A DNA stretch of 64,000 nucleotides from Endozoicomonas sp. OPT23 (GTDB lineage: Bacteria; Pseudomonadota; Gammaproteobacteria; Pseudomonadales; Endozoicomonadaceae), in NCBI RefSeq assembly GCF_009653635.1, contig NZ_PPFD01000002.1, positions 496,001 to 560,000 on the forward strand. The letters run 5' to 3'. The notes under the pieces are model-generated. The model was not told the origin of the DNA, searched no databases, and saw only the letters and a program-made list of their open reading frames with translations. Positions 52,697 to 61,012 of the stretch are shown in pieces. Every line of letters begins with the position of its first letter. The stretch's first letter is position 1. The translations under genes and the position numbers were made by a program.

Positions 52697-55600
52697 ATGA
52701 CTGGTCAAAACCTGAAGCTCAGCTTGATGGCATCGGCTGTTCTGGCAGCATCGTCAACGGCGTCTGCTGATTTAATTATCAGTGAGTACGTTGAAGGCAG
52801 TAGTTATGAAAAAGCCATTGAGCTTTATAATTCTGGCGACGTTTCAATTAATCTGGCTGATTATCAGTTGGTTAAATTCACCAACGGCAGTGAAACCAGT
52901 AAAAGTACTTTGCAGTTAACCGGTTCCCTTCCAGCCGGAGCCACTTATGTTATTGCCCATAATAGAGCCAGTGTCGAGCTGCAAGATAAGGCGCAACTGG
53001 TTAATGGCTCTGTCATCAATTTTAATGGTGATGATCCGGTTGCCTTGCAAAATAAAGCCGGTGATACCCTGGATTTGATGGGGCAGTTTGGCAAGGTTAA
53101 ATTTGGTAAAGACAAGACCTTAGCCCGTAAGGCTGGCAGTACGCCTTCTGCAGAATACGATGCCGCTCAATGGGATCAACTGGCTAAAAATGCTATTGAA
53201 GGCTTGGGCAAGGCTCCGGGTGGAGTCGTTGTACCACCTACGCCTGTTTGGGAGTGTCAGGGTGAGTTGACTGAAGTCTTTGATATTCAGGGCTCCGGCG
53301 ACAGCAGCCCTCTGGTTCCGGAAGGTTCATTTGCCGGTGGCCAGGTAACCGTTCAAGGTATCGTGACCAAGCGAGTAGAATCCCTTTATAAAGGCTTCTT
53401 CCTGCAAGCAGAGCAGGGCGACGGTGATGAAGCAACTTCCGACGGTATCTTTGTCTTTACCGGTGATGCTCCGGCGGCTTCTATAAAAGAAGGCAGCCGT
53501 ATATGTATGCAGGGACAGGTTCGCGAATACTTTGGTCAGACACAGCTCTCACTAACGGAAGCTAACTTCCAGATTCTGGAAGAAAATGCTGCAGATATAG
53601 AAGCAGTACATATGGAATTTGACCCGTCTACTGCGCTGGAGAGCCAGTTGGAGCAGTACGAAGGTATGCTGGTCAGCACGACGGGTTCTGATCTTGTCGT
53701 CACCCGTAACTTTGGCTTTGACTTCGACAGCTTCCGGAACAATATGGTGTTGTCACTGTCCACTCCGCTTTATAAACCAACCCAGAAATTTGCAGCTCTC
53801 AGTCCTGAAGCTAAACAACTGGCCGCTGAAAACGATAAAGGGCAGCTGTTTGTAGAAACCGATGCCAAGCCAGGCGATGGTGAGGTTCCATACTTTGATG
53901 AATTCAATGCTGAAACCGGCTATATCCGGGTAGGCGATAACGTTGAAAACCTTGAAGGTGTTCTGGCTTACAGCTTTGGCGAGTACCGACTGATTCCTGA
54001 AACCGCTGAGCAGCTTGATGCAGCAGACTTTGTTCATGATTTTTCAGATCGTGAAGATCAGCCGGATTTGTCGGCCGACCACGATTTGAAAGTTGCCAGC
54101 TTTAACGTATTGAATTATTTCAACTCCGGTGTCGGTGGTGACTCTAACCCTCTGGGTCAGAACCGTGGTGCAGGCAGTAACCAGGCTGACTTTGAAAAGC
54201 AGCGCACCAAGATTGTCAGCGCAATGATCAGCATTGATGCCGATATTCTTGGTTTGATGGAAATCGAGAATAACGGTTTTGGTGAAAAATCAGCCATTCA
54301 GGATCTGGTCACTCACCTGAACGCCGAGCTTTCGGAAGAAGACCAGTATCGTTTTGTTCGTACTGCTGATAATAGTGTGATTGGTACCGATGCCATCGCT
54401 GTGGGCATTCTTTACCGTCCCGCTAAAGTATCTCTGGCAAAAGGGTCCGAACTGATCGAAATGCCAATCCAGAGAGCAGAGTATCAAGCGCTTGAAAGTG
54501 GTAATGAAGTAACTAAAAGTCTGTTCAAAGGGCAGCGAAATACCCTGGTTCAGGAGTTCACAGTCAAGCTGGATGATGGTCAGACTCGACCGTTGACCGT
54601 TGCTGTTAACCACTTCAAATCCAAGGGTTCTCAGTGCTTCAACGACTATGCCGAGTACGAATGGCCTGTTCCTTTGAGAGGCAGTCGTGTTGATGAGCGA
54701 AATGCCGGGCGTGTTGCTGACTTTGAAGAAGATTTGCAGGGCAGCTGTAATGAGTTCCGCCTGTCTGCGGCAAAAGTGCTTGGCGACTATATGCGTGAAA
54801 ATAAGGCTGGCGATGTTTTGTTGCTGGGTGATTACAACGCTTATGGTAAAGAAGACCCTGTACGTCTGCTGACAGACTACGATGGTACTGGCCGCCAACT
54901 GAAGACGGCGCCGTATACCTTGATTGGCGACGAACCTCTGACAGGCGTTGAGGGTGAAGTTCTGACCGATGGTTATGACTACGTTAACCTTGCTGAGCTG
55001 GTGCACGGTACGGATGCCTTCTCTTACACCTTCTCTGGCGAGCTGGGCAGTCTGGATCACGCTATAGGTTCCGGCTCCATCACAGCCAAGCTGGCGGAAG
55101 TGACTGACTGGCACATCAACTCTCTGGAAAATAACCTGTTTGAGTACAGTGGCAGATTCTCCGGCAGTCTGGAAAAGTCGGATAACAGCTTCAGTTCTTC
55201 TGATCATGATCCGGTTATTCTGACGCTGGACTACAGCCTGTCAAAAGCTCAGCGTGTTGAGCTGGACGATATGGACGACGCCAGGGTTATTCTGGAAATG
55301 ACAGACTATCGCAGTGACAGCTTTGCTCGCTTCGGTATTGCCAGGCCTGAGCTGGCTCGTGCAGATATTGGTCAGGCCGGTTTCCTGAGCGCAGAAGAAG
55401 ATAAGCGTTATCTGGCGGCCTACGAAACGCTTGAGTCATCAGCTTCTGTTGAGTTGAACTCCGTTTCTACCGCTTGGGCACTGGTTCTTGAGCGCAGTTT
55501 TGCAAAGACTGACCTGCTTGAAATGAGCAGCGAAGAGCTACGCCGTGCCAAGCTGGATGTTTCCCGTAGTGATGTGACCCGTACAGCCATCGCGCTGGAG

Positions 55601-55801
55601 CTGGCAGAAGAGTTGAGTCTGGATGACCAGTGGCTGGCAGCCGCTATCCTGGACAACCCAAGAGCGTCTCATCAGAAAGTGTTGATTAATATTCTGGGTA
55701 TGGACTTTGATCGTCGTGCACTGCGTAAGCAGGTCAATAATATAAAGTCTGAAATGCAGCCTGCTGTTCAGCATGAGCGTTGGGATATTATTAATGGCTA
55801 A
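52697..55801 (+). CDS. extracellular nuclease, ExeM/NucH type, with extra C-terminal domain and no GlyGly-CTERM
   Basis: This 1034-residue paralogue of the upstream protein has the same N-terminal domains: signal peptide (~5-25), lamin-tail-like (SADLIISEYVEGSSYEKAIELYN), OB-like (VQGIVTKRVESLYKGFFLQAE) and EEP nuclease (~450-855: ASFNVLNYFN, LMEIENNGFG, VNHFKSKGSQCFN, LLGDYNAYGKEDP, LGSLDHAIGS, SSDHDPVIL). It has no GlyGly-CTERM; instead a ~180-residue helical acidic domain follows (YSLSKAQRVELDDMDD...), unlike anything I recognise. It is expected to be freely secreted while the other passes through rhombosortase. Probably an old tandem duplication; strong identity is confined to the EEP and OB parts. 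Confidence 0.9.
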   Translation: MTGQNLKLSLMASAVLAASSTASADLIISEYVEGSSYEKAIELYNSGDVSINLADYQLVKFTNGSETSKSTLQLTGSLPAGATYVIAHNRASVELQDKAQLVNGSVINFNGDDPVALQNKAGDTLDLMGQFGKVKFGKDKTLARKAGSTPSAEYDAAQWDQLAKNAIEGLGKAPGGVVVPPTPVWECQGELTEVFDIQGSGDSSPLVPEGSFAGGQVTVQGIVTKRVESLYKGFFLQAEQGDGDEATSDGIFVFTGDAPAASIKEGSRICMQGQVREYFGQTQLSLTEANFQILEENAADIEAVHMEFDPSTALESQLEQYEGMLVSTTGSDLVVTRNFGFDFDSFRNNMVLSLSTPLYKPTQKFAALSPEAKQLAAENDKGQLFVETDAKPGDGEVPYFDEFNAETGYIRVGDNVENLEGVLAYSFGEYRLIPETAEQLDAADFVHDFSDREDQPDLSADHDLKVASFNVLNYFNSGVGGDSNPLGQNRGAGSNQADFEKQRTKIVSAMISIDADILGLMEIENNGFGEKSAIQDLVTHLNAELSEEDQYRFVRTADNSVIGTDAIAVGILYRPAKVSLAKGSELIEMPIQRAEYQALESGNEVTKSLFKGQRNTLVQEFTVKLDDGQTRPLTVAVNHFKSKGSQCFNDYAEYEWPVPLRGSRVDERNAGRVADFEEDLQGSCNEFRLSAAKVLGDYMRENKAGDVLLLGDYNAYGKEDPVRLLTDYDGTGRQLKTAPYTLIGDEPLTGVEGEVLTDGYDYVNLAELVHGTDAFSYTFSGELGSLDHAIGSGSITAKLAEVTDWHINSLENNLFEYSGRFSGSLEKSDNSFSSSDHDPVILTLDYSLSKAQRVELDDMDDARVILEMTDYRSDSFARFGIARPELARADIGQAGFLSAEEDKRYLAAYETLESSASVELNSVSTAWALVLERSFAKTDLLEMSSEELRRAKLDVSRSDVTRTAIALELAEELSLDDQWLAAAILDNPRASHQKVLINILGMDFDRRALRKQVNNIKSEMQPAVQHERWDIING

Positions 55802-55994
55802 ATCAAAATAAGGCTTATGTCTTTATTTTTTGTTAGTGCTTAGTGACTGTAAGTATTTATCGAAAGTGAATGCTTACGTCACTATTATCTGTCTGCAGTT
55901 TTCTGATTTCTTAGAGAACTGTAGACAGTTTAAGTCATTGAAATTATTGTTTTTTAATGTAGTCTGCCTGCCAGTCCTGTTTTAAGGAGTGAAC

Positions 55995-56675
55995 ATGGAT
56001 TGGGTAAATCTTAATGATAAAATCAACCAGCTTGTCCAAGCGAAAAAAATAGAAGAAATTCGAGCCAGCCTTGATTCCTTATTAGCGCTAACAGAATCAG
56101 AAAGTTGTTTGTATCTACTGACTGACAAGAATTCCAAAAAGTTTAAATCTTATTACGCCGCACCAGGTTCAAATAGTTCTCAGTACTTTGTAGAAAATCA
56201 GATGAATCATCAGCGGGTCACCATGCTGGTTAATAACCCTGTAGATTCAACCTCGCAGAGTATTTATGCTGCTATTGTCTCGATACTTGAGTCATATCAT
56301 CGATACAGTCTGCAGATTCCAGTTGGAGAGCGCTACCTGTTGCAGATAATTAGCTTTAGAAAGGAAGCTGCTTTTTCACAAGAACAAGTCCAGCACCTTA
56401 ATATTATTGCTACAGCATTGCTGCCGTGGGGGAATTATATGGTGGAGCAATGTGAAAAACGACAGAGGGCAGCGGTTGAATTTTCAGTAGAGCCTCTTAC
56501 AAAAGCTGAATCAGATGTTTTAGACTTGTTGGCAAAAGGTATGGATGGGAGTGAGGTTGCTGAGGCTCGGGGAGTCAGTAAGGAGACTGTTCGGTCGCAG
56601 ATTAAGTGTTTGCTGCAGAAGACTGGAGCCAGACATCAGAATGAGTTGTTGAGACGTTATTATATACAGCTTTAA
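55995..56675 (+). CDS. LuxR-type HTH transcriptional regulator
   Basis: The ATG at 55995 follows AAGGAG by 5 nt; a GTG at 55989 is inferior. About 226 residues. The C-terminal HTH is clear: LTKAESDVLDLLAKGMDGSEVAEARGVSKETVRSQIKCLLQKTGARHQNELLR (~162-220). The N-terminal ~140 residues do not show the conserved Trp/Asp/Tyr pattern of acyl-homoserine-lactone receptors, so the signal is unknown. It lies directly after the nuclease genes and could control them. A strong hairpin follows. Confidence 0.85.
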   Translation: MDWVNLNDKINQLVQAKKIEEIRASLDSLLALTESESCLYLLTDKNSKKFKSYYAAPGSNSSQYFVENQMNHQRVTMLVNNPVDSTSQSIYAAIVSILESYHRYSLQIPVGERYLLQIISFRKEAAFSQEQVQHLNIIATALLPWGNYMVEQCEKRQRAAVEFSVEPLTKAESDVLDLLAKGMDGSEVAEARGVSKETVRSQIKCLLQKTGARHQNELLRRYYIQL

Positions 56676-56714
56676 CAGCAGGCAGAGCTCTTTATAATTA
56701 CTTTTACTTATCTA

Positions 56715-56748
56715 AAGTGAAATAGCCTGCGGGCAGGCCATTTCACTT
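56715..56748. terminator. strong hairpin between the LuxR-type gene and the convergent exported gene
   Basis: AAGTGAAATAGCCTGC / GCAGGCCATTTCACTT is a 16-bp stem with one mismatch. It can serve convergent transcripts; no T-run follows on the plus side. Confidence 0.65.
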
Positions 56749-56796
56749 ATACACGAAGCAGACTAATTCTTAAGCAAAAACTCGTTGAGTAGGAGC

Positions 56797-57903
56797 TTAA
56801 ATGCTGTCTTGATCCAGCCAGAGTTCCTGGTATTGACCATTGTCTGTACGCTGAATTCTTACGGGGCTGCGTTCAGCGTTAATAATACCACCTTCATAAT
56901 CGCCATCAAGCTCACCGCTGCAACTTCTGGCGAACCATGCAGGGGGATTATTGCCATTCCAGTTCATCTGGCCGGTCAGTTTGATTCCACCTTCGATAGC
57001 CATAGAGCTGGATCCACATTCAAAGCTCTTTGCGGTTACAGCGGTTTCATCATCATTGACGACCTCAATGGATGAGCCGTTTTCCACTTCAAGCGCACTT
57101 TCGGTAGTCAATTTGTCTGCAACCAGAGAGCTGCTTGTTTCCAGGTCTATTTCGCCTTTCGCTTCAATTGCGCCAGCAGTCATAGAAGAGTTGTTGAATA
57201 CGGATAAATCGCGCTCAATTTTCAGGGGCGTGTGCTCACTGATAAGAGAAGAATTATCTACAAGCTCAATCTTTTCTGCAGGATTAGCTAAACCTGACTT
57301 CAATACAATTGAAGTATTAGCTCTAGCCAAAAGAGAAAGATTGTTCAGGTCGCCGCTCTCAAACGATAAAGTGGATGATTCCACAATGACGTTAGGCAGG
57401 ATGTCGGGGTCATCGTCATGGTCAGTTGTAGATTTGGGTTCAGGTAATGTTACATTTTTAAATTCAACGGATGCTTCGCGAGCAATTCGTACACTTCCAC
57501 TTTGGATTGTGACACCTTGCAAAGTGATGTTGCTTTGGTTCAGGATGGCAAAGCTTGCAGGAGCATTCTGCTCAATAAAAACGGTACCTCCGTTGATCGT
57601 TACATCGTCTTTGAAAATCTGAACGGGCCCTGCACATTCTCCAATTACATTAACTGTCAGATCACCAGCAAACTTGGCATTGAGCATATACTCTCTCAGC
57701 GCCTGTGGAGTACTGGTGCAATCAATGCTTTCAGAGGAAGCGCCGATTTTATCTTCTAGGTACTTGAAATTTGCGTTTACAGATTCAGCAGTAGCAGGCT
57801 GATCTTTCTGAAACACATTCAGCTGATCAATTGCCAGAGCACTTCCAGAAGCCACAGAAATCATGGCAGCCAACAGAGTTGTTTTCATTTTATTCATCAT
57901 CAT
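56797..57903 (-). CDS. exported protein with predicted beta-helix
   Basis: This 368-residue protein has signal peptide KTTLLAAMISVASGSALA. After a short helical segment (FQKDQPATAESVNANFKYLEDKI) the chain is a run of short beta repeats (VTINGGTVFIEQN, ITLQGVTIQSGSVRI, VEFKNVTL...) in the style of a right-handed beta-helix such as pectate-lyase-like folds. No catalytic residues are recognised. It lies 17 bp downstream of the Ca-binding-repeat lipoprotein gene on the same strand, so the two form one operon. It is probably secreted or surface-exposed. Confidence 0.65.
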   Translation of the reverse strand: MMMNKMKTTLLAAMISVASGSALAIDQLNVFQKDQPATAESVNANFKYLEDKIGASSESIDCTSTPQALREYMLNAKFAGDLTVNVIGECAGPVQIFKDDVTINGGTVFIEQNAPASFAILNQSNITLQGVTIQSGSVRIAREASVEFKNVTLPEPKSTTDHDDDPDILPNVIVESSTLSFESGDLNNLSLLARANTSIVLKSGLANPAEKIELVDNSSLISEHTPLKIERDLSVFNNSSMTAGAIEAKGEIDLETSSSLVADKLTTESALEVENGSSIEVVNDDETAVTAKSFECGSSSMAIEGGIKLTGQMNWNGNNPPAWFARSCSGELDGDYEGGIINAERSPVRIQRTDNGQYQELWLDQDSI

Positions 57904-57920
57904 TTTCCTTAATCTTAAAA

Positions 57921-59738
57921 TTACTGCCAGCTAGAGCCGTCATTCCAATCGAACTGATCCCAGACAGCCCCATCTTTACTTGGGTCTGGAGTTGTATCGC
58001 AGGCATCACCAAGACCGTCATTGTCGGCGTCAGCTTGATCCGGGTTTGCTGTACCAGAGCAGTTATCGGATTTATTGCCTATGCCGTCTTCATCGGTATC
58101 GTGCTGCTCGTCCGCATCATTCGGGAACTTGTCGGCATTGTCGCCTACACCATCGCCGTCAGAATCAGCCGACTCATCTTTGTCGGTTGGGAAGGCGTCT
58201 TCCTTGTCAGAGACTCCGTCACCATCTGTATCACTTTTTAGAGGGTCCGTGCCGCTAACCAGTTCCTCTTCATCACTGATGCCATCGTTGTCATCATCAG
58301 TATCTTCATTGTTACCGATATTATCTCCGTCGGTATCTAAAGATTCTTCAGGATCCAGAGGGAAGGCGTCGTCATCATCAGTAACATTATCACCGTCATC
58401 GTCGGTGTCTTTGTTATTACCGATGCCATCACCATCGGTATCAACAGATTCAGTTGGGTCCAGAGGGAAAGCGTCGTCACCATCAGCAATATTATCACCG
58501 TCATCATCGATGTCTGTGTTGTTGCCAATACCATCTTTATCTGTATCAACAGACTCAGCGGGGTTTAGAGGGAAGGCGTCATCTTCATCAGTAACACCAT
58601 CACCGTCGTCATCGGTGTCTTTATTGTTACCAATACCATCTTCGTCAGTATCTACGGTTTCAGATGGGTCAAGAGGGAGTGCATCATCCTCGTCGAGGAC
58701 TTTGTCACCATCATCGTCGTCATCGATATTGTTATCAATACCATCGCCGTCAGTATCAAGTGCTCGGTTTGCGTCCTTGGGGAACGAGTCATCCTCGTCC
58801 CTTGCACCATCGTTGTCGTCATCCGTATCGGCATTGTCACCGATGCCGTCGCCATCAAAGTCAGCCCATTCCGAAGCATCTTCTTTAAAGGCATCTGCAT
58901 TGTCGCCTACGCCATCACCATCGGTGTCAGTGTCTTCGCTGGCGTCTTTTGGAAAAGCATCATTGCTATTGTTGACGCCGTCACCATCCCAGTCATTATC
59001 ACCAATGCTTGGTTTCAGGGTTGGAATACCATCATCATCTTTCTCAATTATGATGATTCCCCCTTCAGGGAGCCCGTCATAAACTTCTTTGAGTTTATCT
59101 ACGATGCTGTCATCGATAGGGGAATCATCACTGAAATCACTGTATTCTTCAGGGATAGCATCGAGTTCAACCAGTAGTTCTGCTTTTTCGGCTGCTGCCT
59201 GATTACCTGCTTCAATAAAGTCGCCAAGAAGCTCCTCTTCAGGAATGCCAATTTCTTCGGAAACTTGCTCTTTGGCATCATCAAGGCTGATTTCTGCTTT
59301 ACGCATCTTGATATCAACCATTGTCGACAATGGTGTTACTTCAGTCTGGCCTGCAGGTGCAGACATCACATAACCGGTAGTGACCTTTTTGCCTTCAGGG
59401 CTTTCAGCCGTGATGGTGGATTCATCTACGGTTTTATTAGGAATTGCCTGAACAACAACAGGATATTGACCAGGGTTGTCTATTCCAGTGACATTCAGCT
59501 CAGCTTTACCACCTTCTCCAGTTTCAGAAAATGGCTCACCTTCGTCGTGGCGGTAGTTATTGTCGATATCCAGCCAAACTTTGGCGTTACGCAAATAACC
59601 GTCGATTGCTGTTACTGACAGAGTAGTGTCTTGAGGGTCTGGAGTTGGTGATGAGCTATCACCTCCTCCTCCACCGCCACCACAGCCTGTCAGCGTAACA
59701 AGCATTACGGCACTTGCCAGTGCATTCCGTACGTGCAT
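57921..59738 (-). CDS. lipoprotein with thrombospondin type 3-like Ca-binding repeats
   Basis: This 605-residue lipoprotein has lipobox LVTLTGC (Cys ~19), followed by a run of glycines. Residues ~40-235 form a globular part (SVTAIDGYLRNAKVWLDIDNN... ending near IIIIEKDDDGIPTL). From ~250 to ~590 comes a chain of DxDxDGxGD-type loops; about six units are 35 residues long (DTDGDGIGNNKDTDDDGDN VTDDDDAFPLDPEESL type, 105 bp). Such repeats bind Ca2+ and stiffen surface or secreted proteins. The C-terminal FDWNDGSSWQ follows a last Cys pair. The gene diverges from gspC and is co-directional with the beta-helix gene. Confidence 0.85.
   Translation of the reverse strand: MHVRNALASAVMLVTLTGCGGGGGGGDSSSPTPDPQDTTLSVTAIDGYLRNAKVWLDIDNNYRHDEGEPFSETGEGGKAELNVTGIDNPGQYPVVVQAIPNKTVDESTITAESPEGKKVTTGYVMSAPAGQTEVTPLSTMVDIKMRKAEISLDDAKEQVSEEIGIPEEELLGDFIEAGNQAAAEKAELLVELDAIPEEYSDFSDDSPIDDSIVDKLKEVYDGLPEGGIIIIEKDDDGIPTLKPSIGDNDWDGDGVNNSNDAFPKDASEDTDTDGDGVGDNADAFKEDASEWADFDGDGIGDNADTDDDNDGARDEDDSFPKDANRALDTDGDGIDNNIDDDDDGDKVLDEDDALPLDPSETVDTDEDGIGNNKDTDDDGDGVTDEDDAFPLNPAESVDTDKDGIGNNTDIDDDGDNIADGDDAFPLDPTESVDTDGDGIGNNKDTDDDGDNVTDDDDAFPLDPEESLDTDGDNIGNNEDTDDDNDGISDEEELVSGTDPLKSDTDGDGVSDKEDAFPTDKDESADSDGDGVGDNADKFPNDADEQHDTDEDGIGNKSDNCSGTANPDQADADNDGLGDACDTTPDPSKDGAVWDQFDWNDGSSWQ
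58250..58990 (-). repeat. in-gene tandem repeats of 105 bp
   Basis: This is the DNA counterpart of the Ca-binding repeats: about six copies of a 105-bp unit with small differences, giving a GA/TC-rich, Asp-coding stretch. Copy number may vary between strains through slippage or recombination. Confidence 0.75.
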
Positions 59739-60130
59739 GTTTGATTCCTTGTACGCTGGTCGATTTTATTAAAAATTCGGGCTGGCAGATTTTGACTTTC
59801 GGAGGGAAAAACTCATCACCCATCTGGGGGAAAGGGGTTGAGAAGTGTTCTTTTTTTTTCTTTAAGCTTCAGGAATTTAAGCGTGTGGTATATCGTTGCG
59901 AGTATATTGATCAGAATCAGTTTGAGTTGTGTTTTTTTGGTAAAGATTCGGTAATTCTGTATATTTCCTGTTCAAATTGAATGCTCTACTTTTCACTCGG
60001 TTTATGACAGGGTGACTTCTTTTAGTAACGCAATTTTAATATCCTAGAGGAGCGAATGCGCGAAAAGTATTCGATGTGAGAGATTGGATGGATAAAAAAA
60101 GTAACCTGTTACAGGGAAGCGAACAATAAT
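59739..60130. promoter_or_regulatory. divergent spacer between the lipoprotein gene and gspC
   Basis: These 392 bp contain a T-rich run (59849-59868) and the CGGAGG/GGGGGAAAGGGG motifs, but no RNA gene or clear operator. They should hold the promoters of the T2SS operon and of the lipoprotein operon. Confidence 0.35.
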
Positions 60131-61012
60131 ATGGCTGTATCGCACTCTGAGTTTTTGGGTAAAACAGTATCGGTGATTCAGAGTCAGCAACGAAAGCTGA
60201 CTTTTTTGCTTGAAGCTTTTCTTGTTATTGCCCTGATGTATCTTTTGTCCGGAGTGATCTGGCAATTTCTGAATAAGTCAGATGAGTCACTTGTTCAGTC
60301 TCCACAAGTATTATCGACAGCAGTGGCGTCTGGGCAGAATCAAACGCTGTATCGAGAGTTATCAGACTTCCACTTCTTTGGTAAGACAGTTACCAACAAG
60401 CCTGAGCCGGTTGTTGTAGAAAAAGATATTCGTGAAATCCCCCGTTCAACATTGCCACTGAAGCTGGCGGGTCTACTGGCTCATCCAAATCCTGAGCGTG
60501 CACTGGCTATTATTGAAAGCCGTGGCAAGCAAGGGAGTTATCGCCTGGGAGAAACCATTGAATCCCATCGAGCCGAAATAACTGCAATAAAGCCAGACAG
60601 GGTCATTGTTACTGTTAACGGAAAAGAGCAAGCTTTGATGCTTTATCCCGAGCAGAAAACGTCGACAGTTTTCCAGCCAAAAGCAGTCGCAGAAACACCG
60701 GCCACTAATAAGAGACTCAAAACGCTGGTTGAGAAAGCCAGACAGTCCGGCAATATCACCGATTTGATCAGCATCTCCCCGGTCAGAAAAGAAGGGGAAC
60801 TGATTGGCTACCGATTGAATCCGAGTAAATACCCTGAACTCTTTAAACAGGCTGGATTACAGCGAGGTGATGTTGCCGTTTCTGCCAACGGTAAAGACCT
60901 GACCGATCCGCTGGAATCTCTCGAATTATTAAATAATCTTGCAACACTTCAACGGGTCGACCTGACGGTTGAGCGTGAGGGCATGCTTTATCAGGTTGAA
61001 CTGTCACTATGA
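60131..61012 (+). CDS. gspC: type II secretion protein GspC
   Basis: GspC links the inner-membrane platform of the T2SS to the secretin. The 293-residue protein has a cytoplasmic N-terminus, one membrane helix (~24-48), the homology-region domain (~75-170, FHFFGKT...LKLAGLLAHPNPERALAIIESRGKQGSYRLGETI) and a C-terminal PDZ domain (~200-293, ISPVRKEGELIGYRLNPS...FKQAGLQRGDVAVSANG...). Overlaps gspD by 4 bp, indicating coupled translation. Confidence 0.95.
   Translation: MAVSHSEFLGKTVSVIQSQQRKLTFLLEAFLVIALMYLLSGVIWQFLNKSDESLVQSPQVLSTAVASGQNQTLYRELSDFHFFGKTVTNKPEPVVVEKDIREIPRSTLPLKLAGLLAHPNPERALAIIESRGKQGSYRLGETIESHRAEITAIKPDRVIVTVNGKEQALMLYPEQKTSTVFQPKAVAETPATNKRLKTLVEKARQSGNITDLISISPVRKEGELIGYRLNPSKYPELFKQAGLQRGDVAVSANGKDLTDPLESLELLNNLATLQRVDLTVEREGMLYQVELSL

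Noticed and set aside
54290-55207. 305-codon minus-strand ORF within the second nuclease gene
   Set aside because: It is fully antisense to a well-conserved nuclease domain and has no start signals or family resemblance.
58075-59082. 335-codon plus-strand ORF, Ser-rich
   Set aside because: It is the shadow of the Asp-rich Ca-binding repeats on the other strand; Ser-Ser-Pro repeats arise from the complement of GAT/GAC runs.
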